DNA of 64,000 bases. It comes from Palaemon carinicauda. Lineage: Eukaryota; Arthropoda; Malacostraca; Decapoda; Palaemonidae. The DNA is taken from positions 75,296,680 through 75,360,679 of the forward strand of contig NC_090751.1 of assembly GCF_036898095.1 (NCBI RefSeq). The letters run 5' to 3'. Within the stretch, counting starts at the first letter, position 1; each line of letters opens with the position of its first letter. Below, in pieces: positions 9,077-20,980 of this stretch. The notes beneath the pieces were generated by a model. That model saw only the letters and a program-made list of their open reading frames with translations. It searched no databases and had not been told where the DNA came from. Both the position numbers and the translations under genes were made by a program.

Positions 9077-10577
9077 TTATTTTTTGGAAGACACCTTAGA
9101 TGAAGTCTTCCCAATGGCACTATTTGATCTAACAATGTTTCCCGGAGGTAACTCTAGAGAGGATCTTGATATAGTGGGTTTTGTGTTTCTCTTTTTCTTT
9201 GTGTCCTTTTGATCTAATTGTTGAGGAGGATGGTGGACCTCAACTTGAATTTCTGATTGGTTCAATTTACCTTCTAGTTGTTCAGAAACATCAGCAGACA
9301 AGATATCATATTTATTGGAAGTCGTGACTTTGATGTTTCTTATGGTAGGAGGAGAGAGGGAGGGAGGTCTCTCTCTTTTTCGATTAAAAGGTTGTGATCT
9401 GTCAGGTTTTTGCACCTTCCCCACTACGGGTTCACCAGGTAAATTGGTTTCGAGTGCAACCTCCATCAGATCAGGCAAGGAAACGGCCTGTGAGAGGTTT
9501 GTACTATTGTTTAAAATCGGAGTAGTTGGCTTTTGAATAATTTTCAGATCTTTAAGTGTCCGTTTTGATTTTTCCACAATTTCTGGATATAGATTTTCGA
9601 TGGGGCTTTCAACCTCTTTAACTACTTTCATTTGTTTCTTTATCTTAGAAGTAGAGATATAATTTTCGTCCGTGTGGTTTGACAAGTTTTTCTTCAGAAC
9701 CATTGAAAAAGGTTGCCCTGGTCTTATTTGCTTTTCAAGAGCTCTTTTACGAGCCTCTTTAAAAGTAACCCTTTCCATGGTCCTAATGGCCTGGATTTCT
9801 TCATCAAAAATAAACTTTACACAGCTTTTAGATGTAGCTGGGTGTGCTTCCCCACAATGTATGCAATTAGGGTTTTCTATGCATACTCCATGACTACTTT
9901 TTCCACAGTTGGCACAAACAGCTGGCTTATTGTTTAGTTTTTCTTTACATTTCTGGCTTAAATGGCCATACATTTGGCAATGATAACATCGCAATGGTGA
10001 CGGGATATATGGTTTTACCTTCAAAGATAGCCATCCAGCTTTTATAACATTTGGTAATCGGCATTGATCAAATGTTATAATCATAGTAGCAAGAGGGATA
10101 CGTTGTTCTCCAACTCTCTTTCTCATTCTGACTACTTTAACTACTCCTTGACTTTTCAGTTCATCCTCTATTTCTTTCTCCTCTATATCCAACAATTCTG
10201 GAGCATATATCACACCTCTACTCTGGTTGAAAGTAGGGTGTGAAACGCATTTTACGCTATGACCATTCAATTTTGTAAGTGTTTTTAACCTTTCACCTTG
10301 TAATGGGGAGAGTGTCTCTATCAAGAGACTTCCATTTCCCTGGGGTAAAATTTTTGGCTGCCCTCCACATAAATTAACTATTTCTCTATTAGCTTTAAAA
10401 ACATTTATACGCTCATTTCTTCCGTTTTCAAATTCCAAGATAAAAAATTTTTCATAATTCACTACTTCATAGTGACCAGGTAATACTTCTACTTTTCTAT
10501 ATCTTTCTGTACTGTCATCATTTTTCACTCTCTCTCTCTTCTTCTCTAGCGTTTTATTATTCACATGACGTGAATAA
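9077..10577 (-). CDS. Non-LTR ORF1 RNA-binding protein (copy A, N-terminus missing)
   Basis: About 495 codons, open from the truncation point to the stop at 9077-9079. A conserved core contains SRGVIYAPELLDIEEKEIE. Three Cys/His knuckles follow: CYHCQMYGHLSQKC (C-x2-C-x4-H-x4-C), CANCGKSSHGVC, and CIHCGEAHPATSKSC. The C-terminal half is basic and Ser/Pro-rich, with NLSQAVSLPDLME and RPPSLSPPTIRN. Such proteins coat element RNA and chaperone nucleic acid. Nearly identical to the A2 protein at 47571-49142. The C-terminal third also matches D-type ORF1, while the rest is strongly diverged. The start is lost with the 5' truncation. Confidence 0.85.
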
Positions 10578-10690
10578 TCAAAGACCTTGGTTCACTTGAT
10601 AATTTTGCAAGGTGCATTTGTTTGCGTAAATATATTTTTATTTATCTTTCTTTTTATTTCTTGTACCAATAACATTTGGAAGTTAAACAT

Positions 10691-10992
10691 GACAAATTTG
10701 GAGATAATTTGTATTTTCCCTAACGATACAAACCTTAGCTACTTATTAGGGGTATTACTTTCGGCGAAGCTAAAATGATGACCCATTAAAATATAGCGAG
10801 GGTTAACTACCCACACTGCTACTTAGCAGGGGGTAGAAGGGGTAGCTTGCTAACACTCCCACTCACACACTGGTGATTTAGCTCACTTTGCTTGGAGGTA
10901 GGACTTCAAGGGGGATAGGGCTGGCGGGCATGTTTGTATGAATAGCCAATGTTTGTATCGTTAGAAAAATACAAATTATCTCCAAATTTGTC
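10691..10992. repeat. DL2 foldback terminus (inverted arms)
   Basis: The left arm begins GACAAATTTGGAGATAATTT at 10691. Its inverted partner ends in CCAAATTTGTC at 10992. Arms are about 50 bp with roughly 190 bp between them. A third, partial copy in the left-arm orientation follows at 11009-11037 (ATACAAACCACGCTATTTAT). The same three-part structure is present at 50226-57090 and, for another family, at 31731-32060. Confidence 0.8.
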
Positions 10993-11485
10993 ATTTGTTC
11001 CGTAACAGGAATACAAACCACGCTATTTATTAGGGGTGACTCACCCATTAGGAAGGGTGGACGTCCCTGCCAATCTGGCTTTTGGCTTAACCCCGGGGTT
11101 CCCTACCCAAGTATGTTAGTACTAAAAAATAAGGAGTCCCTGCACCTCGCTACAACCTTGTAACGCAAGGTCCGCGGCCTACGCAAGCTGCGTGTTGAGC
11201 TATGCAGTAGTGTGACTGTCTAGGTAAGGTTATTTCAGGTCTTTTGAAGGAAAAACTGTTGTAACCAAGACTTTCCCAATACCACCTCGCCAGGGTATGG
11301 GGACGCAACAGTATTAGCTTAATACTAAGTACACAAGGGAGCATGGTTTAGTTGCAGTGGTTTGAGGTCAGCTCATGCAAAGGACCCAGGATGCTGCACT
11401 CCCCAAGATAGGGGAGGATGAAGAAAAGAATAAGAGCCAGTCAAATCTTTTCCTTCACACAGACTAAAACTGGGTAACAGTGCCC

Positions 11486-12950
11486 TCAACCTTCTGCTAC
11501 TTGTCCAATAAGGAGCTTGAGGTATACAACCAGCTGTTGTGCAGCCACCACAGGACCGATAGAGATCGTATCGAGTTCCTGTGGGTCACGTCTTGCAGGA
11601 GAAAGGTTGTGAAAGTCACCTGGAGCATTCACATCCTTTCTTGGAAAACCTGCATCACAAAGTAATATGCTTAAAAGGGACAGGGGCATAGCTATGCCCC
11701 TGACATTTTGAGTCGTCATGATGGGTGAGGATCTGGATTCAGGGCATAATTGGTGACTGTGAATCCAGCAAAGATGATGTTTTGGTGATCCTCCTTTAGT
11801 CTCTCCAAGTGATGATGACAAGCGAAGGTACTCGGGTGGGCTGTTGCCGTTTTCTTAAGGTAGAGACTCATATCTTACCCTGGGTACAGTAACAGATGAT
11901 CTGGATCGTCAATTACCGAATGGAGACTTGTGTAGGATCCGTCACCTCTGGAGACTGTGTCTGGCGACATACTTGGGGACGAAACTGAATGTTGCCTTTC
12001 ACCCTTCTCATTAATGGGCAATGTCGAAAGAGAGACTATGAAGTTCCTTGACTTGTATGGCTGCTGTCAAAGTGTGTAGGAACAATGTCTTCTAAACCAG
12101 GTGAAAATTTGTTGCCTGGTGAAGTGGAACATAAGGAGGTCTTCTTAGAGACCAGAGAATTTGAACCATGATCCGAGAGGAAGGTCTCAATTCCGACTCT
12201 CAAAAGGCAAGTTTTCAAGTCTGTATGAGTTAGGAAAGGTCTAGCGATGTGAAGATGTCCCTTCCTTTCAATTTGAAGGCGAGGCTCAAGGTTGAGTGAT
12301 CGTCTTTACCTATTGAAACTGAAAAAGGGGGTCTTTTCCTCTTACATATACTCAAGCCGCTATTGCTGGAATAGAGGTATCGAGTGGGCAGAGACACTTT
12401 CCCATGACACCAACCACAGACGACGTTATACTGCCTGGTAGACTAATGCTGAGGAATTCCTCAGATATCTAGACAACCTTTTCGCAACTTACTGCGAAAA
12501 GCCTCTGTGAGAGAGGAGGTACTGGGTAGTCTCGAGGCGTACAATCATAGCAAAGCTATAGCTTGTGGTAGGTGTCGAAGTGTGGTTGTCTGTGGTGTGG
12601 AGAGGGTTCTCTTGGAGAGACTATCAGGAGATGCAGAAGGTTTGGAAACCCTTCGGCGTAATGCCACAGCGGAGCTATGTGAGCCCTTGAGAGGCTGACC
12701 GATGTTCTAGCCTTCTTGAGTGCCCTTCTCCAGATAAAACAAGGACGAGACGTAAACGTCATTGTTGTACCCACCGTTGTTGGCATGTTTCTTGCCAGAG
12801 AGCCCTGGGGTTTAAGGCTGAGGAGCAGTAAAAGCCTGAGGTTCATGGGCGTTGCGAACAGATCCCTAGTTGGAGAACCCCGTAAAGTCAGGACTTTTTG
12901 GGCTCAGCCATGTCGTCCTGATGGAAGGTTCCTTTAGGCAGCTTTCTAAG
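11486..12950 (-). pseudogene. DL2 tyrosine recombinase and RNase H end, relic
   Basis: The minus-strand frame at 11486-11821 retains NVRGIAMPLSLLS, matching HDVRGIATSLAF of the main DL2 recombinase, and SIGPVVAAQQLV, matching SIGPVLAAKQLV at its C-terminus. Upstream, 12490-12950 matches the recombinase N-terminus and the end of RNase H at the nucleotide level, but no long frame survives. The catalytic His of the H-x2-R motif is now Gln (QNVR). Clearly non-functional. Confidence 0.7.
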
Positions 12951-13934
12951 AGATATTTGGCTACAGTGATACTCCCAGAGAATTAACAACAGGTTTCCAG
13001 AATTCTAACTCCTGGCGCGAGTATCCTTAATATAACATCAGGGGACGTATTTCTTAATACGACACACACATGGCAATCTTTACCCCGAATATTGTTTACG
13101 CTTTGAGGAGGAAGAGGGGCGAGTTTGAAGGGGAGCCGTTATCAAGGTTACCCGGTGGATCCCCTCCCAATACCACTACGGCGTACTATCCCTTTTAAAG
13201 TAGCCAAGTAAGCACGGTGTTTCTGCCACTTGCTCTCGGTGTGTTACTGTTTACAAGGATTATTACAATGCAATCTCAGGCATTTTCATCCTCTGGAAAG
13301 TTGAGTATTTAATCTTTCCTGTGTATAATTTTTGGCTCACTTCTCAGAGTTAAATTAGCATAATTTAGGTGTGTTAAGCGGAGCAGAGCCAGCATCGGAG
13401 GCGGCCATTTTAGGACCGTTGTCATACGCCATAAATGCTTTATTTAGTAAGTAGTACGACGTTCCCGGTATTTAGCTATAAAGAAATTCTAGTTATTTAG
13501 GCAAAATTATACTAGTGAAGATAAGATTTACACATGTAATATTTCCTCTTCAGATAAAACCTTTCCAATGTATACGGTAGGGCCTCGGTGGTATTAGCTG
13601 AGCTGAGATCCCAACTCGAGTTAGGCTACCCTAACGCGTTTTAGTATACTTTAGAAACGTTATCCGCGTTTAACCTCTCGTATCGATTTATTAATTCGGT
13701 CGGAGATGTAGATATCTCCTGGAATTACTATCATAATTTGATACTCTTCTCTTTTAGAGAAATGAGGATAAACCCATCCTTCCCCCTGAGTGCTCCCAGC
13801 CCAGGCGACAACCCCATCTTTTGTCATTGCCATTGAGAAGTGTACTCAGGCTTGACTGGGATAGTGTTTTCACTCGATCCTCTTTGCCGGTGAGTATCAC
13901 GGCTTTGAATTATGACAGTAACTCGGTATTCTGT

Positions 13935-14230
13935 CTTGTTGCCGGCAACATTATAGATGGGGGAATAGTCATTCCCCTGCCGGTTACACCGTTGCCGATA
14001 TAGAAAGCTTGGCTTCCCTAGTCCACAACCGAAAGTGGGTAGTACAATTGCCGCTACCTTTCTCCTTTGTGGACTAGAGGACGTGTCTTATATCCGGCAA
14101 TGTCTCAGGCTGGGGAATTGTTATTCCTCTGCCGACAAAGACGGCGCCGGTATAGGAAACTAGGTTTCCTTGATTTGCAGTACCAAGTAGGAGGCATACC
14201 TGCCACCTCTTTTCTATGTGAAATATAAGA
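13935..14230. repeat. Diverged tandem duplication, about 155-bp unit
   Basis: Two units share the order GCCGGCAA.., a GGGGAAT..GTTATTCC-like block, CTGCCG, a GATATAGAAA/GGTATAGGAAA block, GGCTTCCCTAG/GGTTTCCTTGA and a short CTACCTTTCT-like end. They start near 13941 and 14096. Non-coding. Confidence 0.5.
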
Positions 14231-15224
14231 CCATTTCCTTTCCCCTTCTGTCGTTTAGTGACGGCTTAGCCGTCACACGTTCCGTGGCCGGTATTCTACA
14301 ATCACCCCGCTTGTCGGGCTGACTGCGTGACCCGCCGGGCTCCTACAAAGGCGGTAAGGTTGCCGCTTCAACCATCTCCCTAACGGAAGCAATGCTCCGG
14401 GAAAGGTTGAGCCGGCACTGACGGCTGCCGGTCGGAAACCCAATACAACTTTCAGGATTCTCCAGTCCTCCCTTGGACCGCTATCCACAAACCCTGTAAC
14501 CGGCAGTGCAGCTGGCAACAGAAATTATGGCTGGATGGAAGCTAGAATCAATACATTCTCTCCCCTTCCATTTGAATCCTCATTCTGGAAAGAAGGCAGT
14601 AGAGACAGTAGTACCTACAACTCTAATTATTGTACTAAACTATAATAATACAGTAGTCCTTCTCTCCATTCTTTCTCTCTCTTTGTCGGCTAGTGCCACC
14701 AGGTACTAGCCTAACCCGGTAGTATACCGGCAGAACTACATTATAAGACAAGACAGCAGCCAGTATTCCTGTAGTATAACAATATAGCTGTTAGAAAACT
14801 ACAGTATATAATAATACAGTAGTATGAATTTCCGACACACACTGTGTATCCTTTCACAGTCCATTGTTGAGACCGCTTAGCAAATGTTGAGGTGCAGCAT
14901 TCCTTAAACATTCTGAATTATCCTAGATCCTCGGAACACCAATAATTACCCTGCAGTATTAATATTTTACTAGTGGATGAGTTAGTGTTAGTATACGCTG
15001 ACTCCAGCTCTACGTACTAGAGCTATTCAACCCTGTATTTTCCATATTAAGGAAATTGAACAATATTAATATTGGGGAGATCATAGCAATTGCCTGGACA
15101 GGAAACACAGATATGTGTCTTTCCTATTTCCTTTCTAGCTTACTATCCTAAGCTATATTAAGAATAGTAATGTCAACTACTTAATGTATTTGATAATATT
15201 TATCAGCGAGATTAATTACCCCAT

Positions 15225-15250
15225 ACTCATTTCACTTTCTTTCCTTACAG
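15225..15250 (+). promoter_or_regulatory. Candidate 3' splice site before DL3 gag
   Basis: A pyrimidine-rich tract (TTTCACTTTCTTTCCTTACAG) ends in AG at 15249-15250. The gag frame is open from the next base, and its first ATG is at 15278. This matches a canonical acceptor by eye only; no donor was identified. Confidence 0.45.
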
Positions 15251-15362
15251 CAAGAGGCTAAGGTGAAGTGTGCAGTCATGTACTGCAACCACAAAAGCAG
15301 AGACTTTTGTGGCCACAAAATGTGCAGGTCCTGTGGCCCCTGCTCCATCAAAACTAAAACCC
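15251..15362 (+). pseudogene. DL3 gag N-terminus with Cys/His module (cut by copy D2)
   Basis: The frame opens just after the candidate splice acceptor. It contains C-x4-C, then nine residues, then H-x2-C-x2-C (HKMCRSC). The final C-x2-C (CTVC) lies on the other side of copy D2 at about 21820. Spacing matches the DL1 gag module at 3186-3653, though the surrounding residues differ. The frame is continuous across the insertion once the duplicated target bases are allowed for. Confidence 0.6.
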
Positions 15363-15493
15363 GGATTGATTGATTGAAAGTTTTCAGGCATCCTGACATC
15401 TAGGATCAATGACGCCGATATCATTTAGTCTATATATAAAAAAATAAAGGAATATTCAATTAAAACTATAAATGTTTAATGCCATTGTAAAAG

Positions 15494-18400
15494 TTAAATA
15501 GTTTTCAGAAGACCTGCTTCTGAAATAAATCTAAAAATGCCACTTGCACAGTAGGACACATCATGTCCAAGAATCTTGGCAAGGATGAACCTGCCACCCT
15601 CACCTCGAGCCTCAAATAAATATCTATTCCTTCAGTTATTATAATTGGGGCATTCGATCAACATATGCCTCACTGTTAGAGGTACTAAACAGTCGTCACA
15701 ATACGGTTGGTGTTGGCCCTTCAGCAGAAACTCGTGTTTCAACAGTGTGTGCCCAATACGGACACGAACAGAGAGAAGTCTCCCATTTTCGGGGCATCAT
15801 GTTATACATCAAAGGAGATATGAAATTTGTTACCTCTCTCATTTTATTGCCATCTACGCTATCCCAGTGTTGTTGCCATTTATTGCAAACCAATTTCTTG
15901 ATGTTAGGTAGGAAGTCATTACAGGGAATGGGATACCTTCTTGGCACCAACTCTGATGCTGCATTCTTTGCCAATGAATCTGCCTTCTCATTCCCACACA
16001 CACCTACATGTGCTGGAACCCAACAAAATCGAACCATTATACCTCTCCTTCCAATAATGAAAAGCCACTCTAAAATCTTTAGAACCAGAGGGTTACTAGA
16101 ATTAAAAACTTCTAAAGCTTGAAGGACACACTCTTGCATCATTAAAAATGATAAAATTACCCTCCTTTTCCAACGCTATTTTTTCAACAGCGGTTAGTAT
16201 GCCATACAGTTCGGCAGTAAATATTGAAGCTGTTAGAGGAAGTGCACCTCTACAATTAAAACCATTACTATGTACTCCAAATCCGACGCCAACATCAGAT
16301 TTGGAGCTATCAGTATATATAAAAGCCGATCCCCTATGTTCTTTAACATGTTCCATAAACAGAGACCTGGATTCTAAGTTAGTCATATTCATTTTAACTC
16401 CAATAAAATATTTACAAAAAGATATCTCTGGTAATTTCCATGGAGGCGTTGATGATACCTTAAATGGAAGCACCTTAATTCTAATTAGATCAAGGCTGTT
16501 TAAAAATTGTTTCACCCAAAACCCAAAAGGTTGAGGAGATTTTGGGTGCAACTCAAAGTATGTTGAGTGACTTACAAGGCTTGCAGTCTGAAAGGCTAAA
16601 GAATTAGGAAGTCTTTGCAATCTAAACCAATACCGAATAATAGCAGAAATTCGGTAAAGATCTAGAGGTAACTCACTAGCATCAACAAGGAGACTTGGGA
16701 TAGGCGAGGTTTTAAATGCTCCTGTGGACAATCTAATACCACCATGATGTATTGAATCTAATATCTTTAACCGAGTTGGAGTGGCTGAAGAGTATATTTC
16801 ACATCCGTAACTGATTTTGGAAAAAATCAAGGCCTTGTATAATTTCAAAATAGTATTGCGGTCTGCCCCCTGGATGTATGGGACAATAATTTTAAAATAT
16901 TTAGAGCTTCAACACATTTAGCTTTTAACGCTTTCAAGTGAGAAACCCATGTAAGCCTACAATCAAATATCAAACCTAAAAATTTAACTTCTCTTGCACA
17001 TGGTATCCGTTAACCTTTAATGTATATATCCGGGTCTGGATGTACTCCCCGGATACGACAAAAATGGACAAAAGTAATTTTACTTGTCGAGAACTTGAAT
17101 CCATTTATATCGGCCCACCGGATAAATTGTTGATTGAGAGTTGTATTTTTCTCTCAACCATTGCCATTCTAGTTCCAGCAAATGATATTGAGAGATCATC
17201 CACAAATAATGTTGAGAGAAAATCTTGGGAAATGACTGAGGATATCCCATTAATTGCTAGTGCAAACAGGGTTACACTCAGCATACTCCCCTGAGGAACT
17301 CCTTCTTCCTGACACTTACTCTCTGACAGAGTTTCCCCAACTCTCACTTGGAAAACTCCATGTGAAAGAAATGCCTGAATAAATAGCAGAAGCTCTCCTC
17401 TCAATCATAATTCATGAATTGTTTTCAGTATACCATATCTCCAAGTGGTATCATATGTCTTTTCAAGGTAAAAAAAACTGTTACATGGTGCTGTTTGGAA
17501 GCAACCGCTTCACAAATAGAGGACTCAAGTCGTATCAACACATCAGTTGTTGAGTGCATTTTTCTGAATCCATATTGGGTCGGTGATAAAATACCCTTCT
17601 TTTCAAGGTACCACATCAGTCTTGCATTGACCATCTTCTACATAATTTTACATAAACAAGATGTCAATGCAATAGGTCAGTAATGTGCTGCTAAAAACTT
17701 GTCCTTACCGGGTTTTAAAAAGGCTAAAATAATGGCTAGTTCCCAAACACTTGGATAACTATGATCATGCCATATTCTATTAATAATGCTTAAAATAAAT
17801 AACTTTGTATTAAAATGTACATGTTTAATCATTGCATATGGAATTCCATCGGGTCCAGGGGCTGTATCGTTACAAGTGGAAAGTGACGAATCATATTCTC
17901 TTTCAGTGAAAGGAGAATTATATGACTCTTCCCTTCCTGTTGCAAAATTCAAAATTTTCTTTTCTTCAATGCTCCTGAACTGGTGACCAGGAGCTGCTAC
18001 ATTCTTGCACGATACATTTGAAAAATGGTCAGCCAGGCCATTGCTAACTTCATTTCCTTCAGTCACATACTGACCATTCACTTTCAACACTGGTGGTGGG
18101 TTTGGGGTGAATTTGCCTGCAATCTTTTTTACTTTCCTCCATACAGAATATGGAGGTGTTCTACTATTAATGAAGGAAACAAAAGCCACCCTAGATTGGC
18201 ATCTAGCTTCTTTCATAGTATGACGGAACTGTGCTCTACACTTTTTGTACGTTATCAAATTTAAATCCGTACGGCGTCTACGCAATCTACTAAGATTTTT
18301 CTGGTGGCTCTGTGCAAGGCTGTTAATTCTGAAGACCACCACGGGACTGGTTGTCTTTTGAATAGTACTGTGGTTTTGGGAATTGAATTGATTCCTTCTG

Positions 18401-19169
18401 TATGGAGAGTTCTATTCAGTAGGTCTATGGCATCATCAATACTTTCAAACTGATCTGCACTCCCTTCGATTTCACTTAGCTCACAAAATTTAACCCAGTC
18501 TGCCTTGTCAAGATTCCATCGTGGCGATCTTTGTAAAGGCGGACCATTGTTGGTGTTTATAATGATTGGTGCATGATCACTAGTATGCCAATCATCTAAT
18601 GTCCTCCAATCAAAATCAAGAAGGCAGTTAGAGCTTGCAATTGGAAGGTCAATGCATGATAAGGTACCTGTCTGAACATGGAAGTGCGTGGGCTCTCCTG
18701 TATTAAGGAGTCCCACATCCTCATTTTCCACAATTGATGAGATAATATTGCCCCTTGTGTTTGCCAAAACATCACCCCACAAAAGATGTCTACCATTCAT
18801 ATCTCCCAGTAAGAGAAATGATTGAGGGAGTTGTTGAATGACCTCTTCTAAATCATCATATAAAATATCATCTTTTGGAGGTAAGTACAGAGAGCATATT
18901 GTATATTTTCTCCTTGTACGCATAGACATAGGTATTTGGGGAACATCTCGCCAAACGTACATAAGACTTCCGCCATGGCTCCCTGCTTGATGATTATATG
19001 GTGTTCTATGGCTAACATACTCTCGAGGACTAGGAGTGTTAGCATCAAGCATACTTTCCTGTAGACATACAATTATGGGGGAATGTTCATGAATTAGAAG
19101 CTTAAGTTCTTCAAATTTCACCCTTAAACCCTGACAGTTCCATTGCAAAATTGAGGAGAAAACTATGTA
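15494..19169 (-). pseudogene. Non-LTR ORF2 relic (copy D2)
   Basis: All ORF2 domains remain recognisable but lie in several frames. The endonuclease is at 18261-19148 (ends TSDHAPIII, then an exonic linker). The RT start is at 17677-18342, RT fragments at 17425-17634 and 17105-17404 (LFVDDLSISF intact), and the RT end plus RNase H start at 16102-16848. The rest of RNase H is at 15696-16142 (HVGVCGNEKAD). The catalytic TDGS has become TDSS. At least five frame breaks separate the pieces. Confidence 0.85.
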
Positions 19170-20980
19170 TTATTTCTGGAAGATATCTTGGATGAGGTCT
19201 CCCCATGAGCAGTTTTTAATCTAACATCATTTCCTGTAGGTTTCTTCAGAGATGGTCTTGTTATGTTGGGTTTTACGATTGTGTTTTTCTTTGTATCCTT
19301 TTGATCTATTTGTTGAGGTGGATGGTGGACCTCAACTTGAATTTCTGATTTATTTAAATTGTCTTCTGGTTGATCAGAAACATCAACAGACAAAACATCA
19401 TATTTATTTGATGTCATACCTCTAATATTTCTTATGGAAGGGGGTGAGAGAGATGGAGGTATCTTTCTTTTACGATTAATAGGTTGCGAGTTACCAGGTT
19501 TTTGTCCCTTCCCCACTACAGGTACACCTGACAACTTGGTTTCAGGTGGAATCTCCATTAAATCAGGCAAGGATATGGCCTGGGAGAGGTTAGTACTATC
19601 CTTTGTAATGGGGGACAAAGGTTTGATAGTGGAGGGCAATGTCTTTTTGTTGATACTCTATGATAAATCTTTAGGAGATGTTCTTGTCTTATGCAGCACT
19701 TTATCAATAGATGGTGAATTCCTTTTTCTAGAACTATCTACAGTAGTAGGTGGGTGCGATGATTCCCGAGGTACTTTTTCTCCTGTTTTTAATGTCTTTG
19801 CATAGGTATTAGATTTATTTATTAATCTCTTGGCATGCCCCTCACTTACATGTTCAATAATTGATTTATTGAGGGCAGCCTCTTCTAACTTATAAAACTG
19901 GCAGCTCCTATCATTAGATTTATGGTTAGAGTTGCAGTTTAAGCACCTCGCCTCAAGTGTACATTCCCCATGGTAAATATTGGAGCAAGTATTAAAATTT
20001 TTATCATTCTTGCAAACTTTGAAAGGACGCACAAATTTAAAGCAATTATAACATTGCCGTGGCTTCTGCTTAAAAGGTTGAACTCTAATCCTTTCGTCTT
20101 CTATGTCTATGTGGAAAGGTACATCAGCATCCTGGAAAGTAAGAACAATCATTGATGTTCCAGGTACTTTATGTACTTTCCACACTGATAGTGGACGCAT
20201 AGCCAATATCTCCTCTTCGGTAAATTCATATAGATCCCTACTGAAAACCACTCCACTTCCATAGCTAAAGTTTAGATGGGGTTTGATGTCTAATTTTATA
20301 TCATCATTTACTGACTTCAAATTGGACAATATAACAGACTGTGTGAATGACTTGGCCTTTATCAAGTAACTTTTCTTACCGAATCGAGATATATCTCCAG
20401 GTGCGATCGTTCCTACCTTCCTTTGAAGAAATTTGCAGATCTTGAAATAATTTTCAGTACCTCCTGTAGATTGAGCAAGAAGCCACATTGGCGGTTTTGG
20501 CTTTCTTTGGGATGGCATATCTACCTCTATATCTTCATCAACCCAGTCTGCTGGTCTGTACACATCCAGATCTTTAGGTGCCCCATCACAGAGAGCACCC
20601 TTAATACTCATATTACCTACTTTAATATTAACAATGTTACCGCTTGCATTAAATGCTTCCTCATGACAATTAAATGATAACCAAGAATCACAATCATTAT
20701 CTTGAAGTTTCAATCTAATTTCTTTTATTAATCCGTAACACTCAAATATTTTATGTAGCATATCATAATTAGCTTCTAATGGGATTTGGGTAATGTGCAG
20801 GACATTCAGTTTGTCTGTGTTGCCCAAATTACCCTTTGTTCGAATGTTTAAAGAATAGTCCTTTTTAGTTCCTACGTCGTCAACGGAGATTTCTTTAAAT
20901 GAATTGCCAGAGGTCGTCAACAGTGACGGGGGCGAGTCAGCATATCCAGGGGAGGTGGGGTCGTTGTCACAAGAATCCAT
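19163..20980 (-). pseudogene. Non-LTR ORF1, D-type (copy D2)
   Basis: Starts with a real ATG at 20980 and reads 440 codons to an in-frame TAG at 19658-19660, then continues in the same frame to 19163. The N-terminal region has an RRM-like fold pattern (VLHITQIPLEANYDMLHKIF), followed by the core GSGVVFSRDLYEFTEEEIL. The knuckles are damaged: the first reads CYNCFKFVRPFKVC, with the His replaced by Arg, and the second has lost a Cys. The C-terminal part contains NLSQAISLPDLME. Confidence 0.8.

Larger units (their letters stand above)
5234..10577 (-). mobile_element. Non-LTR retrotransposon copy A (A-type, 5'-truncated)
   Basis: A minus-strand element with ORF1, ORF2, a short 3' UTR and a 3' tail of GATT repeats (as read on the plus strand). 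It is flanked by a perfect 15-bp duplication, TCAAAGACCTTGGTT, at 5219-5233 and 10578-10592. Compared with A2 (47571-49758), it lacks the 5' UTR and the first codons of ORF1; the two match up to position 10577 and then diverge. Endonuclease, RT, RNase H and CCHC-type ORF1 place it in the I superfamily (I/Nimb-like); the clade cannot be fixed by eye. Its ORF2 has no visible lesion, so the insertion looks young. Confidence 0.9.
10691..12960 (-). mobile_element. Decayed DL2 DIRS-like element (3' part only)
   Basis: It starts with the DL2 foldback. It then runs collinearly with the main DL2 copy: 11040-11700 corresponds to 57090-57700, 12490-12600 to 58550-58640, and 12700-12810 to 58690-58800. 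Only the 3' UTR, recombinase and the end of RNase H remain. The right boundary is approximate, set where similarity fades. Confidence 0.7.
12961..15250 (+). other. Non-coding region upstream of DL3 gag (probable leader/intron)
   Basis: No gene recognised. The region contains two diverged tandem copies of a roughly 155-bp unit, several ATACAGTAGT-like words, and at its end a pyrimidine tract leading to a splice-acceptor-like CTTACAG. The DL3 gag frame opens immediately afterwards. It may be the DL3 leader with an intron, or unrelated older sequence. I could not identify a left terminus for DL3. Confidence 0.45.

Noticed and set aside
10591..15250. Host gene exons in the region left of DL3
   Set aside because: Part of it is the DL2 relic. 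The rest shows no codon pattern, domain or paired splice sites beyond one acceptor-like sequence.
16148..16534. Plus-strand frames opposite non-LTR ORF2, repeated in several copies
   Set aside because: They recur only because the antisense of ORF2 is conserved. They contain no domain and break at different places.
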